Positions 8,237 to 15,762 are shown, counted from the first letter of the stretch. The stretch is 32,916 bases of DNA from an uncultured Chlamydiae bacterium (GCA_945952445.1 CAMFIG010000026.1:1-32916), one strand, 5' to 3'. Numbers and translations are program-made. The notes: a model not told the origin generated them from the letters alone.

Positions 8237-8740
8237 ATGCGAGCGCGGAACCTCTGGATTTCCTCTGTGCACTTTTGCTTCCTTATCGCGCTTTTCACCC
8301 TAAGCGCTCTCTCCTTTTTTATCGCCAGACACCCTGATGTCCGCCTTTCCTTTCTTGCCTGGATGAAAACAGAATCTGTTTGGTTTTATTTAGGATGGGT
8401 GTCTCTTGCAGTCTCCCTCTTTTTATTGACCGTTCTCGCCTCTTTACACGGGCATCGCTTTTATCGAGTCCAGATGCACAGAAACCTTCTCGAAGTCGAC
8501 CCTGCTTTGATCCAAAAATATATCGATGCATTCTGGAAAGAATATACCCCTGAAACTACAATAGAAAGCGACGTGCTCATCCGCGGCAAAAACCGCATAG
8601 AGATCGTAGCTTACCTGAACTCCCCAAAAGAAGACCCTTTCTACTCAAACCTCGCACTCATTGAAAATCGACTTGGAGACCTTCTTTTAAAAAGGCTTGG
8701 ATATCAAGGCGAGTTTATCTTTACGGTAATCCACGCTTAA
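8237..8740 (+). CDS. AmaP-like two-helix membrane anchor
   Basis: 167 residues beginning on the base after the stop of the Asp23-family gene, so translation is likely coupled. Two transmembrane helices (about 9-29 and 48-70) are followed by a soluble tail of about 95 residues with alternating helices and strands (DVLIRGKNRIEIVAYL; GYQGEFIFTVIHA). This architecture matches AmaP, the membrane anchor of Asp23 in staphylococci, and the partner gene supports the assignment. Sequence similarity to AmaP is by architecture only, so the role is inferred. The next gene follows after 6 nt. Confidence 0.55.
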   Translation: MRARNLWISSVHFCFLIALFTLSALSFFIARHPDVRLSFLAWMKTESVWFYLGWVSLAVSLFLLTVLASLHGHRFYRVQMHRNLLEVDPALIQKYIDAFWKEYTPETTIESDVLIRGKNRIEIVAYLNSPKEDPFYSNLALIENRLGDLLLKRLGYQGEFIFTVIHA

Positions 8741-8746
8741 AAGCCT

Positions 8747-9208
8747 ATGACATTGCCTACTATCATTTTAAGACATCGAAGAGAGAATTTACGCAAATGC
8801 AGCCTGCGAGGACTAGAATCTCATCCACTCCTCCATTTTTACACCTATCCCAAAGACCCTCTTCCTCCCCTTTCTTCTTACATCTTACTCACCCTAGACG
8901 CTCCCGTCCTTTCGAAAGAAGATGCCGAATACGGCTTGTTTTTAATCGACGGCACTTGGCGCCACAGCGAAACGATGTTCCGCTCTCTATCTAAACCTCA
9001 TCTATTTCGCACAAGAAGCCTCCCACCCGGAATCCGGACAGCCTACCCTCGCAGACAAGAAGATTGCATAGACCCTTCGCGCGGCCTTGCGACCGTGGAA
9101 GCTTTATTTGCAGCCTGCTGCATCTTACAAAGACCCACGGAGGGCATCTTAGACCATTATCACTGGAAAGATTCTTTCCTAAAAGCAAACTCCATGTTCA
9201 CTAAATAG
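8747..9208 (+). CDS. Tsr3/DTW-superfamily protein, probable aminocarboxypropyltransferase
   Basis: 153 residues. The segment LFLIDGTWRHSETMFRSL resembles the D(x)W motif of the DTW/Tsr3 superfamily. The following part (RSLPPGIRTAYPRR, then LATVEALFAACCILQRP and HYHWKDSFLKAN) follows the C-terminal pattern of Tsr3: RxLPxLxAxNP, StvEAlAAaL and WGxxFLxxN. Tsr3 transfers the 3-amino-3-carboxypropyl group of S-adenosylmethionine to 18S rRNA in eukaryotes and archaea; DTW proteins do this to tRNA in bacteria. The target here is unknown. It is the last gene of the Asp23-AmaP-like string. No terminator is obvious; its end is overlapped by an antisense remnant. Confidence 0.65.
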   Translation: MTLPTIILRHRRENLRKCSLRGLESHPLLHFYTYPKDPLPPLSSYILLTLDAPVLSKEDAEYGLFLIDGTWRHSETMFRSLSKPHLFRTRSLPPGIRTAYPRRQEDCIDPSRGLATVEALFAACCILQRPTEGILDHYHWKDSFLKANSMFTK

Positions 9209-9307
9209 CAATGCCTCGAACTTCATTGAAAGAGCAACCATTTCCAAATCGGCATTACTGAAATTCGAAACTCGCCCATTTGGAGATCGATATTTGCTTA
9301 GCCATTT
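9179..9307 (-). pseudogene. Possible transposase-like fragment
   Basis: A 42-codon open stretch without a start codon, bounded by a TAG upstream and ending inside the 3' end of the Tsr3-like gene on the other strand. The translation includes YRSPNGRVSNFSNADLEM and ALSMKFEALLFSEHG. That weakly recalls the N-terminal part of IS982/IS4-type transposases (a short helix with FSxADLxxxAL). The match is by eye only. It lies beside other debris. Confidence 0.2.
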
Positions 9308-9426
9308 CTAACATCCCAATATGAAACCTGAGCCTCTGGCTATGGCTTTTGCGATTTTTTATTGACTTTTCTCTCGTTTTGATACAACACTACGGATGTA
9401 GATGAATAAATCCGCTATTTTGTACC

Positions 9427-9570
9427 ATGAAGAAAAAATCAAAGCTTGAATCAGCCATTGCCGCTTTTAGGAAAGCAGGCGGAATTCTTACCATGTTAGA
9501 GGCTATGAAAGTTGGCATTGACCTTGCCCCCATTTTAGGACCAAGTTTAATAAGACGTTCCCGTTCTTAG
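9427..9570 (+). pseudogene. AbiEi-like antitoxin gene, N-terminal fragment
   Basis: The ATG at 9427 begins MKKKSKLESAIAAFRKAGG, continuing ILTMLEAMKVGI. This matches the N-terminal winged-helix region of AbiEi-type antitoxins and transcriptional repressors, which normally continue with HPRTLYxLRDxG. Here similarity stops at residue 31 (base 9518), where a mini-insertion element begins. The remaining 16 codons to the stop at 9568-9570 are element sequence. A possible leftover promoter is TTGACT at 9362-9367. No AbiEii toxin gene follows, so the system is lost. Confidence 0.6.
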
Positions 9571-9768
9571 CATTTGCTCTGTACTTTCTATCTTATACTC
9601 ATTCGGAGTTTTACCTGCTAAAGCCGAGTGAGGCCTTGTCTTACTCTCTTGTAAAATGCGTATGATTTGCTCTTCTGAAAACCTTTTCTTCATGTTCGTG
9701 TCCTTTTTTGTGTGATATTTTACACGAACGTCTAAATCTAGGTGGACCTATTTATGGGGAGCAGGTCA
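9519..9768 (-). mobile_element. 250-bp IS3-family internal-deletion derivative (MITE-like)
   Basis: The two ends are imperfect inverted repeats: TGACCTTGCCCCCAT at 9519 and the complement of TGACCTGCTCCCCAT ending at 9768. Similarity continues for about 26 bp through TAGGxCCA. Inside, on the minus strand, a short frame joins the start of an IS3-type OrfA to the end of an OrfB, so about 1 kb of transposase was deleted while both ends stayed. The left end cuts the AbiEi-like gene. No 3-4 bp target duplication is visible (left flank GCAT, right flank CTCA), so the insertion was followed by rearrangement on one side. Confidence 0.7.
9547..9693 (-). pseudogene. Fused OrfA-start / OrfB-end remnant of an IS3 transposase
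   Basis: 48 codons. MKKRFSEEQIIRILQE is the typical IS3-family OrfA start (first helix of the helix-turn-helix). It is followed without a break in frame by TRPHSALAGKTPNEYK, the typical end of the OrfB DDE integrase. Everything between, including the catalytic DDE residues, is gone, so it cannot transpose on its own. Its stop lies just inside the inverted repeat, as usual in this family. Confidence 0.75.
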
Positions 9769-9776
9769 CTCACCAA

Positions 9777-9803
9777 AAACCGTGCATTGTGAATGCACGG
9801 TTT
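9777..9803. repeat. Perfect 12-bp-arm hairpin between the element and the surface-protein gene
   Basis: AAACCGTGCATT, GTG, AATGCACGGTTT: an inverted repeat with a 3-nt loop, starting 9 bp outside the IS end. It could work as a terminator in either direction because A and T residues flank it, but there is no long T-run. No gene ends nearby on either strand except the remnants, so its partner gene may be lost. Confidence 0.55.
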
Positions 9804-9967
9804 AGATCTTAGTCGTGTATTGCACGAGAAAATCCATATACGATTATTTTTTGTCGTATCAGACAATCTATCTATCATTTCCAACACTCTTGTGTAAAAT
9901 CTCCTTCCATGCTAAATATTTGCTTGCTATAAAAAACACAGAACCTGCAGCAGGTAGACACTTTTAT

Positions 9968-12097
9968 ATGATCAAACACATCTTCTTAAGTCTCTCCTGC
10001 GTTACACTTTGCTTAAACACCTACGCAGATACAAACCCCAGCACTACCCCTACTTCCACTTCTACAACGGGTAAAAAACCCTACCCTTATGGACCTAAAA
10101 AAGCTGTAACACAGCCTTCTACAACAGAAGAACCCAGGAGCTCTTGCCCCAAAGATCCTTCAAGCTTTCGGATCACGATGAAACACCGCGAAGCTGGAGG
10201 CATCGGCTATTCAGAAGGATACTCCTCTTTAGATCTCTTCGCAGCTTTCTCTGCTATCGGCAACATACGCCCTTTCTTCGACGTTCGCGCCCACGTATTC
10301 AACGATGGCAAACCCGCAGCTAACGTCGGATTCGGTGTGCGGTATCTACCTGAAAACCTCCATGCTGTTGTAGGTGCCAATGCCTTTTTTGACTTCCGAC
10401 AAGCAGACCATGCGACTTTCGAGCAACTAGGCGCCGGTATCGAGGTTTTAGGAACCCTTTGGAACTTCCACGCTAACGGCTACATCCCCATTATTCACAC
10501 CGACGAGGTGTATCGAGTCCATTTTGACCAGTTCCATGGACATAGCGCTCTTTTTCACGTAGATAGAGAACTTGCACTCAAAGGCGTCGATCTCAGCTTA
10601 GGAAGGATGCTCATCCAAAAACGGACCATTGACTTGGAAGCCACCCTCGGAGGGTATCACTTTCTTGGCAAATACCACAGCAATGCTACCGGTGGGCTAT
10701 TGCGCCTGACATCGAACATCTCCCGCTATCTTACTTTAGAAGTACAAGGATCATACGACACCCTTTTCAAAGGGATCTTCCAAGGAGCTGCAGCTTTCAA
10801 TATCCCTTTTGGAAAAAGAGTCAAAGCGAAACCATCTTCTCTCTCTTGTCGCCAAGAATACGCCTTAGCTTCCCACTTCGTAGAACCAGTATCCCGGTTT
10901 GAAATGATCGTTTCCCATGACCATCGCACACGGACAAAAGCAAAAGATCCAAGAACGGGAGAAAACCTCTATATCCTCTTTGTCGACAACACGCGGCCCG
11001 GAGGAAATGGAACCGGCGAACGCCCTTTTGGCACTTTAAGCGAAGCTGAGACCTACTCATCAGAAAATAATATGATCTATGTATTCCGAGGAGATGGAAC
11101 GACAACAGGCCTCGACCAGGGAATCACCTTAAAAAATAGCCAATGGCTCCAAGGGTCCGGATATGCCATACCCGTGGAGACTTCATATGGACCTAACACC
11201 ATCCCCAAACAGACAGAAAGCTCGCCAACCCTTACCATCGCCTCTGGCAATGTCGTCACACTCGCTCATAACAACAAGATTATCGGATTCAACATCCTCG
11301 GAGCCACCAACTCCATTGCAGGAGAACAGATCGTCAATTTCTTTGCCTCACACAACGTCCTCGGAAATGCATCGCAATCCGACTTCCTCTTATCAAACGT
11401 CTCTGGCAACATCACTCTAGAAAATAACGTCTCCTCTTCGCAAACCGGCGTCTATATGGACACTCCTTACAATGTCAACGCCCTAATCCAGGATAACGCC
11501 TTTGGAAACTTTGGCGATGACAACCTCTTCATCACCTTCCATACAGAGTCCCAAAGTAGAGCAGATATCCTTTCAAATACCTTTCAAAACAGCCAAGACG
11601 GCTCATTTTTAGCAACCGCAGACACAGCGACAGCTCTTTTTACCGTAAAACACAATACCTTTACAAAAACATCGGCTTCTGCCTCTTCCGCTCTCGACTT
11701 GCAATCGACCGGTTCATCGATTTTGACAGCCGTTGTAGATAGCAACGTCTTCTCCAACCAAACGATCGGTCTTTTTACTGCCTCTGCAGATAGCAGCCAA
11801 GCAAACATCTACGCCCTGCACAATATCGCGAATAACACCAACAGCACAGCCGGATATTCCTACCTTTTCTTTGCCGAAGACCTTAGCACTACCAATCTCC
11901 TCTTAGAGAAAAACGCCGGCGGCGCGCTAGGATTCTTCTTAGATAACGAAGACGTAACCTCTACTTTTAATGTTCAATCAGTGACATCCTCTCTTACGGG
12001 AGTCCAAAACCGCAACACAGGGACCATCACCACTTCCGGCACAATCGACTATGTCCCATTCCATCTTTCCAGCGTTCCGGACACGGACCCTCACTAA
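9968..12097 (+). CDS. Inverse-autotransporter-type surface protein with beta-helix passenger
   Basis: 709 residues from the ATG at 9968, chosen because a signal peptide starts there (MIKHIFLSLSCVTLCLNTYA, cleavage near residue 20). A Thr/Ser/Pro-rich linker (21-60) follows. Residues about 65-285 resemble the intimin/invasin-type inverse autotransporter barrel (YSSLDLFAAF, GFGVRYLPENLHAVVGANAF, then FEQLGAGIEV and FHANGYIPI). Next comes a motif often found after such barrels (FVDNTRPGGNGTGERPFGTL and MIYVFRGDGTTTG), then repeated Asn/Ser-rich strands (ITLENNVSS, NTFTKTSASASS) of a right-handed beta-helix to the end. The barrel would sit in the outer membrane with the helix outside. The C-terminus lacks the final Phe/Tyr typical of classical Pmp autotransporters. 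A role in adhesion is inferred. Confidence 0.82.
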   Translation: MIKHIFLSLSCVTLCLNTYADTNPSTTPTSTSTTGKKPYPYGPKKAVTQPSTTEEPRSSCPKDPSSFRITMKHREAGGIGYSEGYSSLDLFAAFSAIGNIRPFFDVRAHVFNDGKPAANVGFGVRYLPENLHAVVGANAFFDFRQADHATFEQLGAGIEVLGTLWNFHANGYIPIIHTDEVYRVHFDQFHGHSALFHVDRELALKGVDLSLGRMLIQKRTIDLEATLGGYHFLGKYHSNATGGLLRLTSNISRYLTLEVQGSYDTLFKGIFQGAAAFNIPFGKRVKAKPSSLSCRQEYALASHFVEPVSRFEMIVSHDHRTRTKAKDPRTGENLYILFVDNTRPGGNGTGERPFGTLSEAETYSSENNMIYVFRGDGTTTGLDQGITLKNSQWLQGSGYAIPVETSYGPNTIPKQTESSPTLTIASGNVVTLAHNNKIIGFNILGATNSIAGEQIVNFFASHNVLGNASQSDFLLSNVSGNITLENNVSSSQTGVYMDTPYNVNALIQDNAFGNFGDDNLFITFHTESQSRADILSNTFQNSQDGSFLATADTATALFTVKHNTFTKTSASASSALDLQSTGSSILTAVVDSNVFSNQTIGLFTASADSSQANIYALHNIANNTNSTAGYSYLFFAEDLSTTNLLLEKNAGGALGFFLDNEDVTSTFNVQSVTSSLTGVQNRNTGTITTSGTIDYVPFHLSSVPDTDPH

Positions 12098-12126
12098 ATA
12101 TTTACACAACCATTATAAAGATTTTG

Positions 12127-12156
12127 TTATAGCAATCCTTTAGTCTTGTGCTATAA
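12127..12156. promoter_or_regulatory. Inverted repeat directly before a ribosome-binding site
   Basis: TTATAGCA (12127-12134) and TGCTATAA (12149-12156) pair with a 14-nt loop. The second arm runs into AAGGA (12155-12159), the Shine-Dalgarno sequence of the small frame at 12166. It may end transcription of the surface-protein gene, or control access to that ribosome-binding site. There is no T-run after the stem. Confidence 0.35.
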
Positions 12157-12165
12157 GGATGAATC

Positions 12166-12318
12166 ATGCTACATTACGTTTTTCTGAGATCCGGCTTCCA
12201 AAATTGGATCGTAAGACGCAGGATGGGCTGCAGTCAAAAAAGCAAAGAAGCTAGCCTCGCACTGATAGCATTTGACTCTTCCAATCTTCTAAATGTAATA
12301 AAAATTATGAAAGCGTAA
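12166..12318 (+). CDS. Possible 50-residue small protein
   Basis: The ATG at 12166 is preceded 6 nt away by AAGGA, better than many starts in this window. The 50 codons (start MLHYVFLRSGFQNWIVRRRM) give a basic protein with a hydrophobic C-terminal half (LALIAFDSSNLLNVIKIM). There is no known family, and I cannot exclude chance. It fills most of the 239-bp gap between the surface-protein gene and pcnB and would be read in the same direction. Confidence 0.3.
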   Translation: MLHYVFLRSGFQNWIVRRRMGCSQKSKEASLALIAFDSSNLLNVIKIMKA

Positions 12319-12336
12319 ACCCATTATTCAGTAGAC

Positions 12337-13575
12337 GTGGAACAACAAATTTATCCCCTTGAATCACACCGGCTCCCAATAGAGCATATCGACAAAGAAG
12401 CACTCTACGTCATGGCCAAACTCCGAGAAGCAGGCCATACTGCCTATCTCGTAGGAGGTAGCGTCCGCGATCTTCTTTTGCAAAAAACCCCTAAAGATTT
12501 TGACATTTCCACCTCGGCAGAACCGGAAGAGATTAAAAGAATTTTCCGCAACTGTATCCTGATCGGCCGAAGATTCCGGTTAGCCCACATCCGATTTGGT
12601 AAAAAGATACTAGAGGTATCTACTTTTCGCTCTGGAGACATAGAATCAGACACATTGATCATACGAGATAACAACTGGGGAACTCCTGAAGAGGATGTCC
12701 TGCGCAGAGACTTTACTATCAATGGCCTTTTTTACGATCCTGAAAGCCAATCTATCATCGACTACGTCGGAGGCTTTGCCGACATCGAAAAAAAATACCT
12801 GAGAACGATTGGACAGCCTCATTTCCGATTCAAGCAAGACCCCGTCCGGATGATCCGTTTGCTGAAGTTCCGCGCTCGCTTTGGCTTTGAAATCGACAGA
12901 GAAACTCACCTAGGGCTCATAGAATCGCGCCATGAGATTTTAAAAAGTTCTTCGGCCCGGATTCTTGAAGAACTATTAAGAATGCTCGAATCTGGGGCTT
13001 CTGAGCCTTTCTTCCGCCTGATGGTAGAATATGGGCTCCTGCAATTGATGCTCCCAGCTCTTGCCTCTTTTATGGAGACAGCAGAAGGAGGAGAGATCTT
13101 TTCTTTTCTACAGGAAATAGACACTCTTCTGCGCGAAGCGCCTAAACGCCCCATCGATCGCTCCCTACTTCTTGCATGCCTTGCATACCCGATGTTTTAT
13201 CAAAGGGTACAGACCCTATTTGCAGGCAGAGAGAAAGCCCCCCATCTCGGAGAGATCCAAGATGAGGCATTTCAGCTGATCCAAGAGATCTTCGAACCCT
13301 TTTTCCATCTCCCGCGCAGGCTGAAGATCTTCCTCGCATCGATCCTGACATCACAATTCCGCCTCACCCCTCTTGAAAAGAAAAAACACCGATCTCTTAA
13401 AATCCCCAGCGACCCGAACTTTGAACTTGCCATCTTGTTTTTGGATGTGAGAGCTAGATTAGAGCCGGGGCTTAAAAAAGTGCTCGAAGAGTGGCAATCT
13501 GTGATGACATCGCCTCATAGTCCCGTCAAACGAAGAAGAAAAAGAAGACGTAAGCCTCGCACCGATACCCCGTAA
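12337..13575 (+). CDS. pcnB: Poly(A) polymerase / class II nucleotidyltransferase
   Basis: 412 residues from a GTG at 12337. It adds 3' poly(A) tails to RNA, marking it for decay; the fold is shared with CCA-adding enzymes. The N-terminal catalytic part has LVGGSVRDLLL (38-48) and the metal-binding DFD (54-56). GRRFRLAHIRFG (78-89) is the PcnB-like variant of the CCA/PAP signature, followed by RRDFTINGLFYD and the RFKQDPVRMIRLLKF helix. The tail KRRRKRRRKPRTDTP is highly basic, as in PcnB, which favours poly(A) polymerase over CCA transferase. Chlamydiaceae also have pcnB beside lpxB; here one extra gene lies between them. Confidence 0.88.
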   Translation: MEQQIYPLESHRLPIEHIDKEALYVMAKLREAGHTAYLVGGSVRDLLLQKTPKDFDISTSAEPEEIKRIFRNCILIGRRFRLAHIRFGKKILEVSTFRSGDIESDTLIIRDNNWGTPEEDVLRRDFTINGLFYDPESQSIIDYVGGFADIEKKYLRTIGQPHFRFKQDPVRMIRLLKFRARFGFEIDRETHLGLIESRHEILKSSSARILEELLRMLESGASEPFFRLMVEYGLLQLMLPALASFMETAEGGEIFSFLQEIDTLLREAPKRPIDRSLLLACLAYPMFYQRVQTLFAGREKAPHLGEIQDEAFQLIQEIFEPFFHLPRRLKIFLASILTSQFRLTPLEKKKHRSLKIPSDPNFELAILFLDVRARLEPGLKKVLEEWQSVMTSPHSPVKRRRKRRRKPRTDTP

Positions 13576-13582
13576 AGGCTCT

Positions 13583-14338
13583 ATGCAAACTGTCCCCCTT
13601 TCTACTCCTCTTACCGTCTCCTATGTAGGTCCCAGCCTAGAGTCTGGACCTTTGCCTTCTCTGCTATATTTCGCTCTTTCTGCGCAAGAAAGCCTTCGGA
13701 CAGACCCCTTCCATCAACCTGCTCTTTTTCTAGAGAAACATCCGATCAGAGTCTTCTCTGTAGACCTCCCCTACCATGGCGGAGGGCTTCTTGCGACAGA
13801 AGCACTCGACCGCTGGGCTGAAGAGACGCTCCGCAAAGAAAGCTTCCTCTCCGACTTCCTCCACTCTTTAGGGCTGACGATCCAACAGCTTTTTCTTGCA
13901 CAGATCCTCACCCCGGGACAAACTGCAGTCGCAGGCCTTTCCCGAGGAGGGTGGATTGCAAGCCACATAGCTGCAGCATTTGAAGAGATCCCGATCCTAC
14001 TTGCCTTTGCACCTCTTACACGGCTTCGCGATGCGAAAGAATTCCAAGGATTCCCTCCCTCTCATCCCATCGATGACCTCGACCTGATCCACCTTTCCTC
14101 TAAACTCTTCCGAAAAAAGGTGCGAGCGCACATCGGAAACCTCGACACCCGGGTAAACACCGACGCCTGCTATGCGTGGATCCGATCTATAGCGCTTACT
14201 GGATGGGAGAATAAAGTTAGGTCCCCAGCTGTCGAGCTCTGCATAAAACCTTCCATCGGATACCAAGGACACGGGACTTCCAAAGAGAGCTTTGAAGAGG
14301 GGGCGCTCTGGATTGCAAAAGCCTTGAGCCTCTTATGA
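13583..14338 (+). CDS. Alpha/beta hydrolase
   Basis: 251 residues, starting 7 nt after the pcnB stop and overlapping lpxB by the 4-nt ATGA, so probably expressed with both. The nucleophile elbow is GLSRGG (Ser120). VFSVDLPYHGGG (58-69) is the usual strand and oxyanion region, the likely acid is Asp188 in GNLDTRVN, and the catalytic His is in GYQGHGTS (about 230). The full triad suggests an active esterase, lipase or peptidase of the dienelactone hydrolase type. The substrate is unknown. No signal peptide is seen, so it is cytoplasmic. Its location between pcnB and lpxB does not reveal its job. Confidence 0.75.
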   Translation: MQTVPLSTPLTVSYVGPSLESGPLPSLLYFALSAQESLRTDPFHQPALFLEKHPIRVFSVDLPYHGGGLLATEALDRWAEETLRKESFLSDFLHSLGLTIQQLFLAQILTPGQTAVAGLSRGGWIASHIAAAFEEIPILLAFAPLTRLRDAKEFQGFPPSHPIDDLDLIHLSSKLFRKKVRAHIGNLDTRVNTDACYAWIRSIALTGWENKVRSPAVELCIKPSIGYQGHGTSKESFEEGALWIAKALSLL

Positions 14339-15486
14339 GCTATGATATTTTTCTCTTCGCAGGAGAACCCAGTGGAGACCTCCATGGAGAAGCACTTCTA
14401 CGCGGCCTCTATGCATGCAAAAAGAATCTGAAAGTCTGCGGTGTCGCCGGCCCCAGGATGCGGTCTATAGGGATCGACACCATCCTCCCGATGGAAGAAT
14501 TCCAAGTCATGGGATTTGTCGATGTGTTTTTAGCCTTACCTAAACTGATCCGCCATTTTTATCGCGTGGCAGATTTTCTCCTTAAGACCCAGCCAAAAGT
14601 CGCTCTCTTCATCGACTACCCAGGCTTTAACCTACGCATGGAAAGGTATCTTAAAAAAAAGGGATTTACCGGAAAAATCGTCCATTATATCTGCCCATCC
14701 GTATGGGCTTGGGGAAAACAGCGCATCCCCTCTATGGAGCAAACTCTAGACCTTCTTTTGACGATCTTCCCCTTTGAAAAGCAATATTTCTCCCCTAAAC
14801 TGCCCGTATCTTATGTAGGACATCCGCTTGTAGAAAGGATCCATTCATATTCCTACTCCCCCCTCCCTTTCCCTCCATCCAAACAAATCGTCGCCCTTTT
14901 CCCCGGCAGCAGAAAAAAAGAACTCTCTTTAAACTTCCCCGTCTATCTGCAAGCTGTAAAAAAAATCCTCTCCTCACGCTCCGACATCGTCTTTGCCATC
15001 TCTCTATCTCAACAAGCCTTTCTTCCTCTTTTAGAAAAACATCTTCATAACGAAGGCTTATCCATTAAAGAAAACATCCTCCTCATCCCTCCCGAGCGCA
15101 CCTATGACCTGATGAAACAAGCGCACTTTGCCATTGCCAAATCAGGCACCGTCACGCTAGAGCTCGCACTTCACCATGTCCCTACAATTGTCACCTACGG
15201 GATTGCACCCCTGGATCTATTTATAGCTCAGCACCTCTTACGGATCTCTCTACCTTTTTATTGCATCGTCAACATCGCAGCAGGAAAAGAGATATTCAAA
15301 GAGCTGATCGGCCCTCATCTAACCTTAAGTAATCTTCTTCTAGAATGGAGCCGGCTTTCAGAAAATCAAGCCAACCAAGAAAGATGCAAACAAGAGTGCT
15401 TTCATCTAGAGCAAAGCTTCGGCACAGCCAAGGCAGCAGAAAAAGCAGCTGCCCTCATCTTTTCTCAATGGCTTGAGGATTTATAG
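14335..15486 (+). CDS. lpxB: Lipid-A-disaccharide synthase
   Basis: 383 residues, close to the usual single-domain length (about 380). It joins UDP-2,3-diacylglucosamine and lipid X to form the tetraacyl disaccharide of lipid A, at the inner membrane. Motifs: FLFAGEPSGDLHGEALL (6-22), VAGPRMRSIGID, MGFVDVFLALPK, IDYPGFNLRM, SVWAWGKQRI, YVGHPLVERI, LFPGSRKKEL and KSGTVTLELAL. The protein in C. trachomatis is considerably longer, so the short form here is closer to the general bacterial enzyme. Its start overlaps the stop of the hydrolase gene, indicating coupling. Confidence 0.95.
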   Translation: MSYDIFLFAGEPSGDLHGEALLRGLYACKKNLKVCGVAGPRMRSIGIDTILPMEEFQVMGFVDVFLALPKLIRHFYRVADFLLKTQPKVALFIDYPGFNLRMERYLKKKGFTGKIVHYICPSVWAWGKQRIPSMEQTLDLLLTIFPFEKQYFSPKLPVSYVGHPLVERIHSYSYSPLPFPPSKQIVALFPGSRKKELSLNFPVYLQAVKKILSSRSDIVFAISLSQQAFLPLLEKHLHNEGLSIKENILLIPPERTYDLMKQAHFAIAKSGTVTLELALHHVPTIVTYGIAPLDLFIAQHLLRISLPFYCIVNIAAGKEIFKELIGPHLTLSNLLLEWSRLSENQANQERCKQECFHLEQSFGTAKAAEKAAALIFSQWLEDL

Positions 15487-15495
15487 AAGGACAAG

Positions 15496-15762
15496 GTGAA
15501 AAAGACATTTTTAATTGAAACATGCAGCGATTTAAACTATGAAGGAATGGTTGTTGATATCACCTTTGACAATCAAAGAATCGCTATGATCAACTATGAC
15601 AAAGGAATAGACAATTTGGAGATTGAGATTCTTCCTTCTGGAGATGAACCATTCAAATGTCTTTTTCCATTAAAGGATTTTTTGGAAATTCTTGAGAAAG
15701 CAAAAGACATCGCAATTCAATGCGCCAAAGAAGATGAAGAAAGGCCGTCCATCGACAAATAA
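15496..15762 (+). CDS. Small conserved-looking hypothetical protein
   Basis: 88 residues from a GTG at 15496 with a good Shine-Dalgarno sequence (AGAAGGA), 9 nt after lpxB. Four or five short strands (ETCSDLNYEGMVVDITFDNQ, then IAMINYDKGIDNLEIEILPS) are followed by a long acidic helix (PLKDFLEILEKAKDIAIQCA). This compact beta-sheet plus helix layout, with an acidic surface, resembles small stand-alone immunity-type proteins found as orphans in many genomes. I cannot name the family, and no toxin gene is nearby. It is probably real, given the strong ribosome-binding site and the protein-like composition. Confidence 0.65.
   Translation: MKKTFLIETCSDLNYEGMVVDITFDNQRIAMINYDKGIDNLEIEILPSGDEPFKCLFPLKDFLEILEKAKDIAIQCAKEDEERPSIDK

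Noticed and set aside
9519-9768. Target-site duplication around the mini-IS
   Set aside because: Flanks GCAT and CTCA do not match, so I did not claim one.
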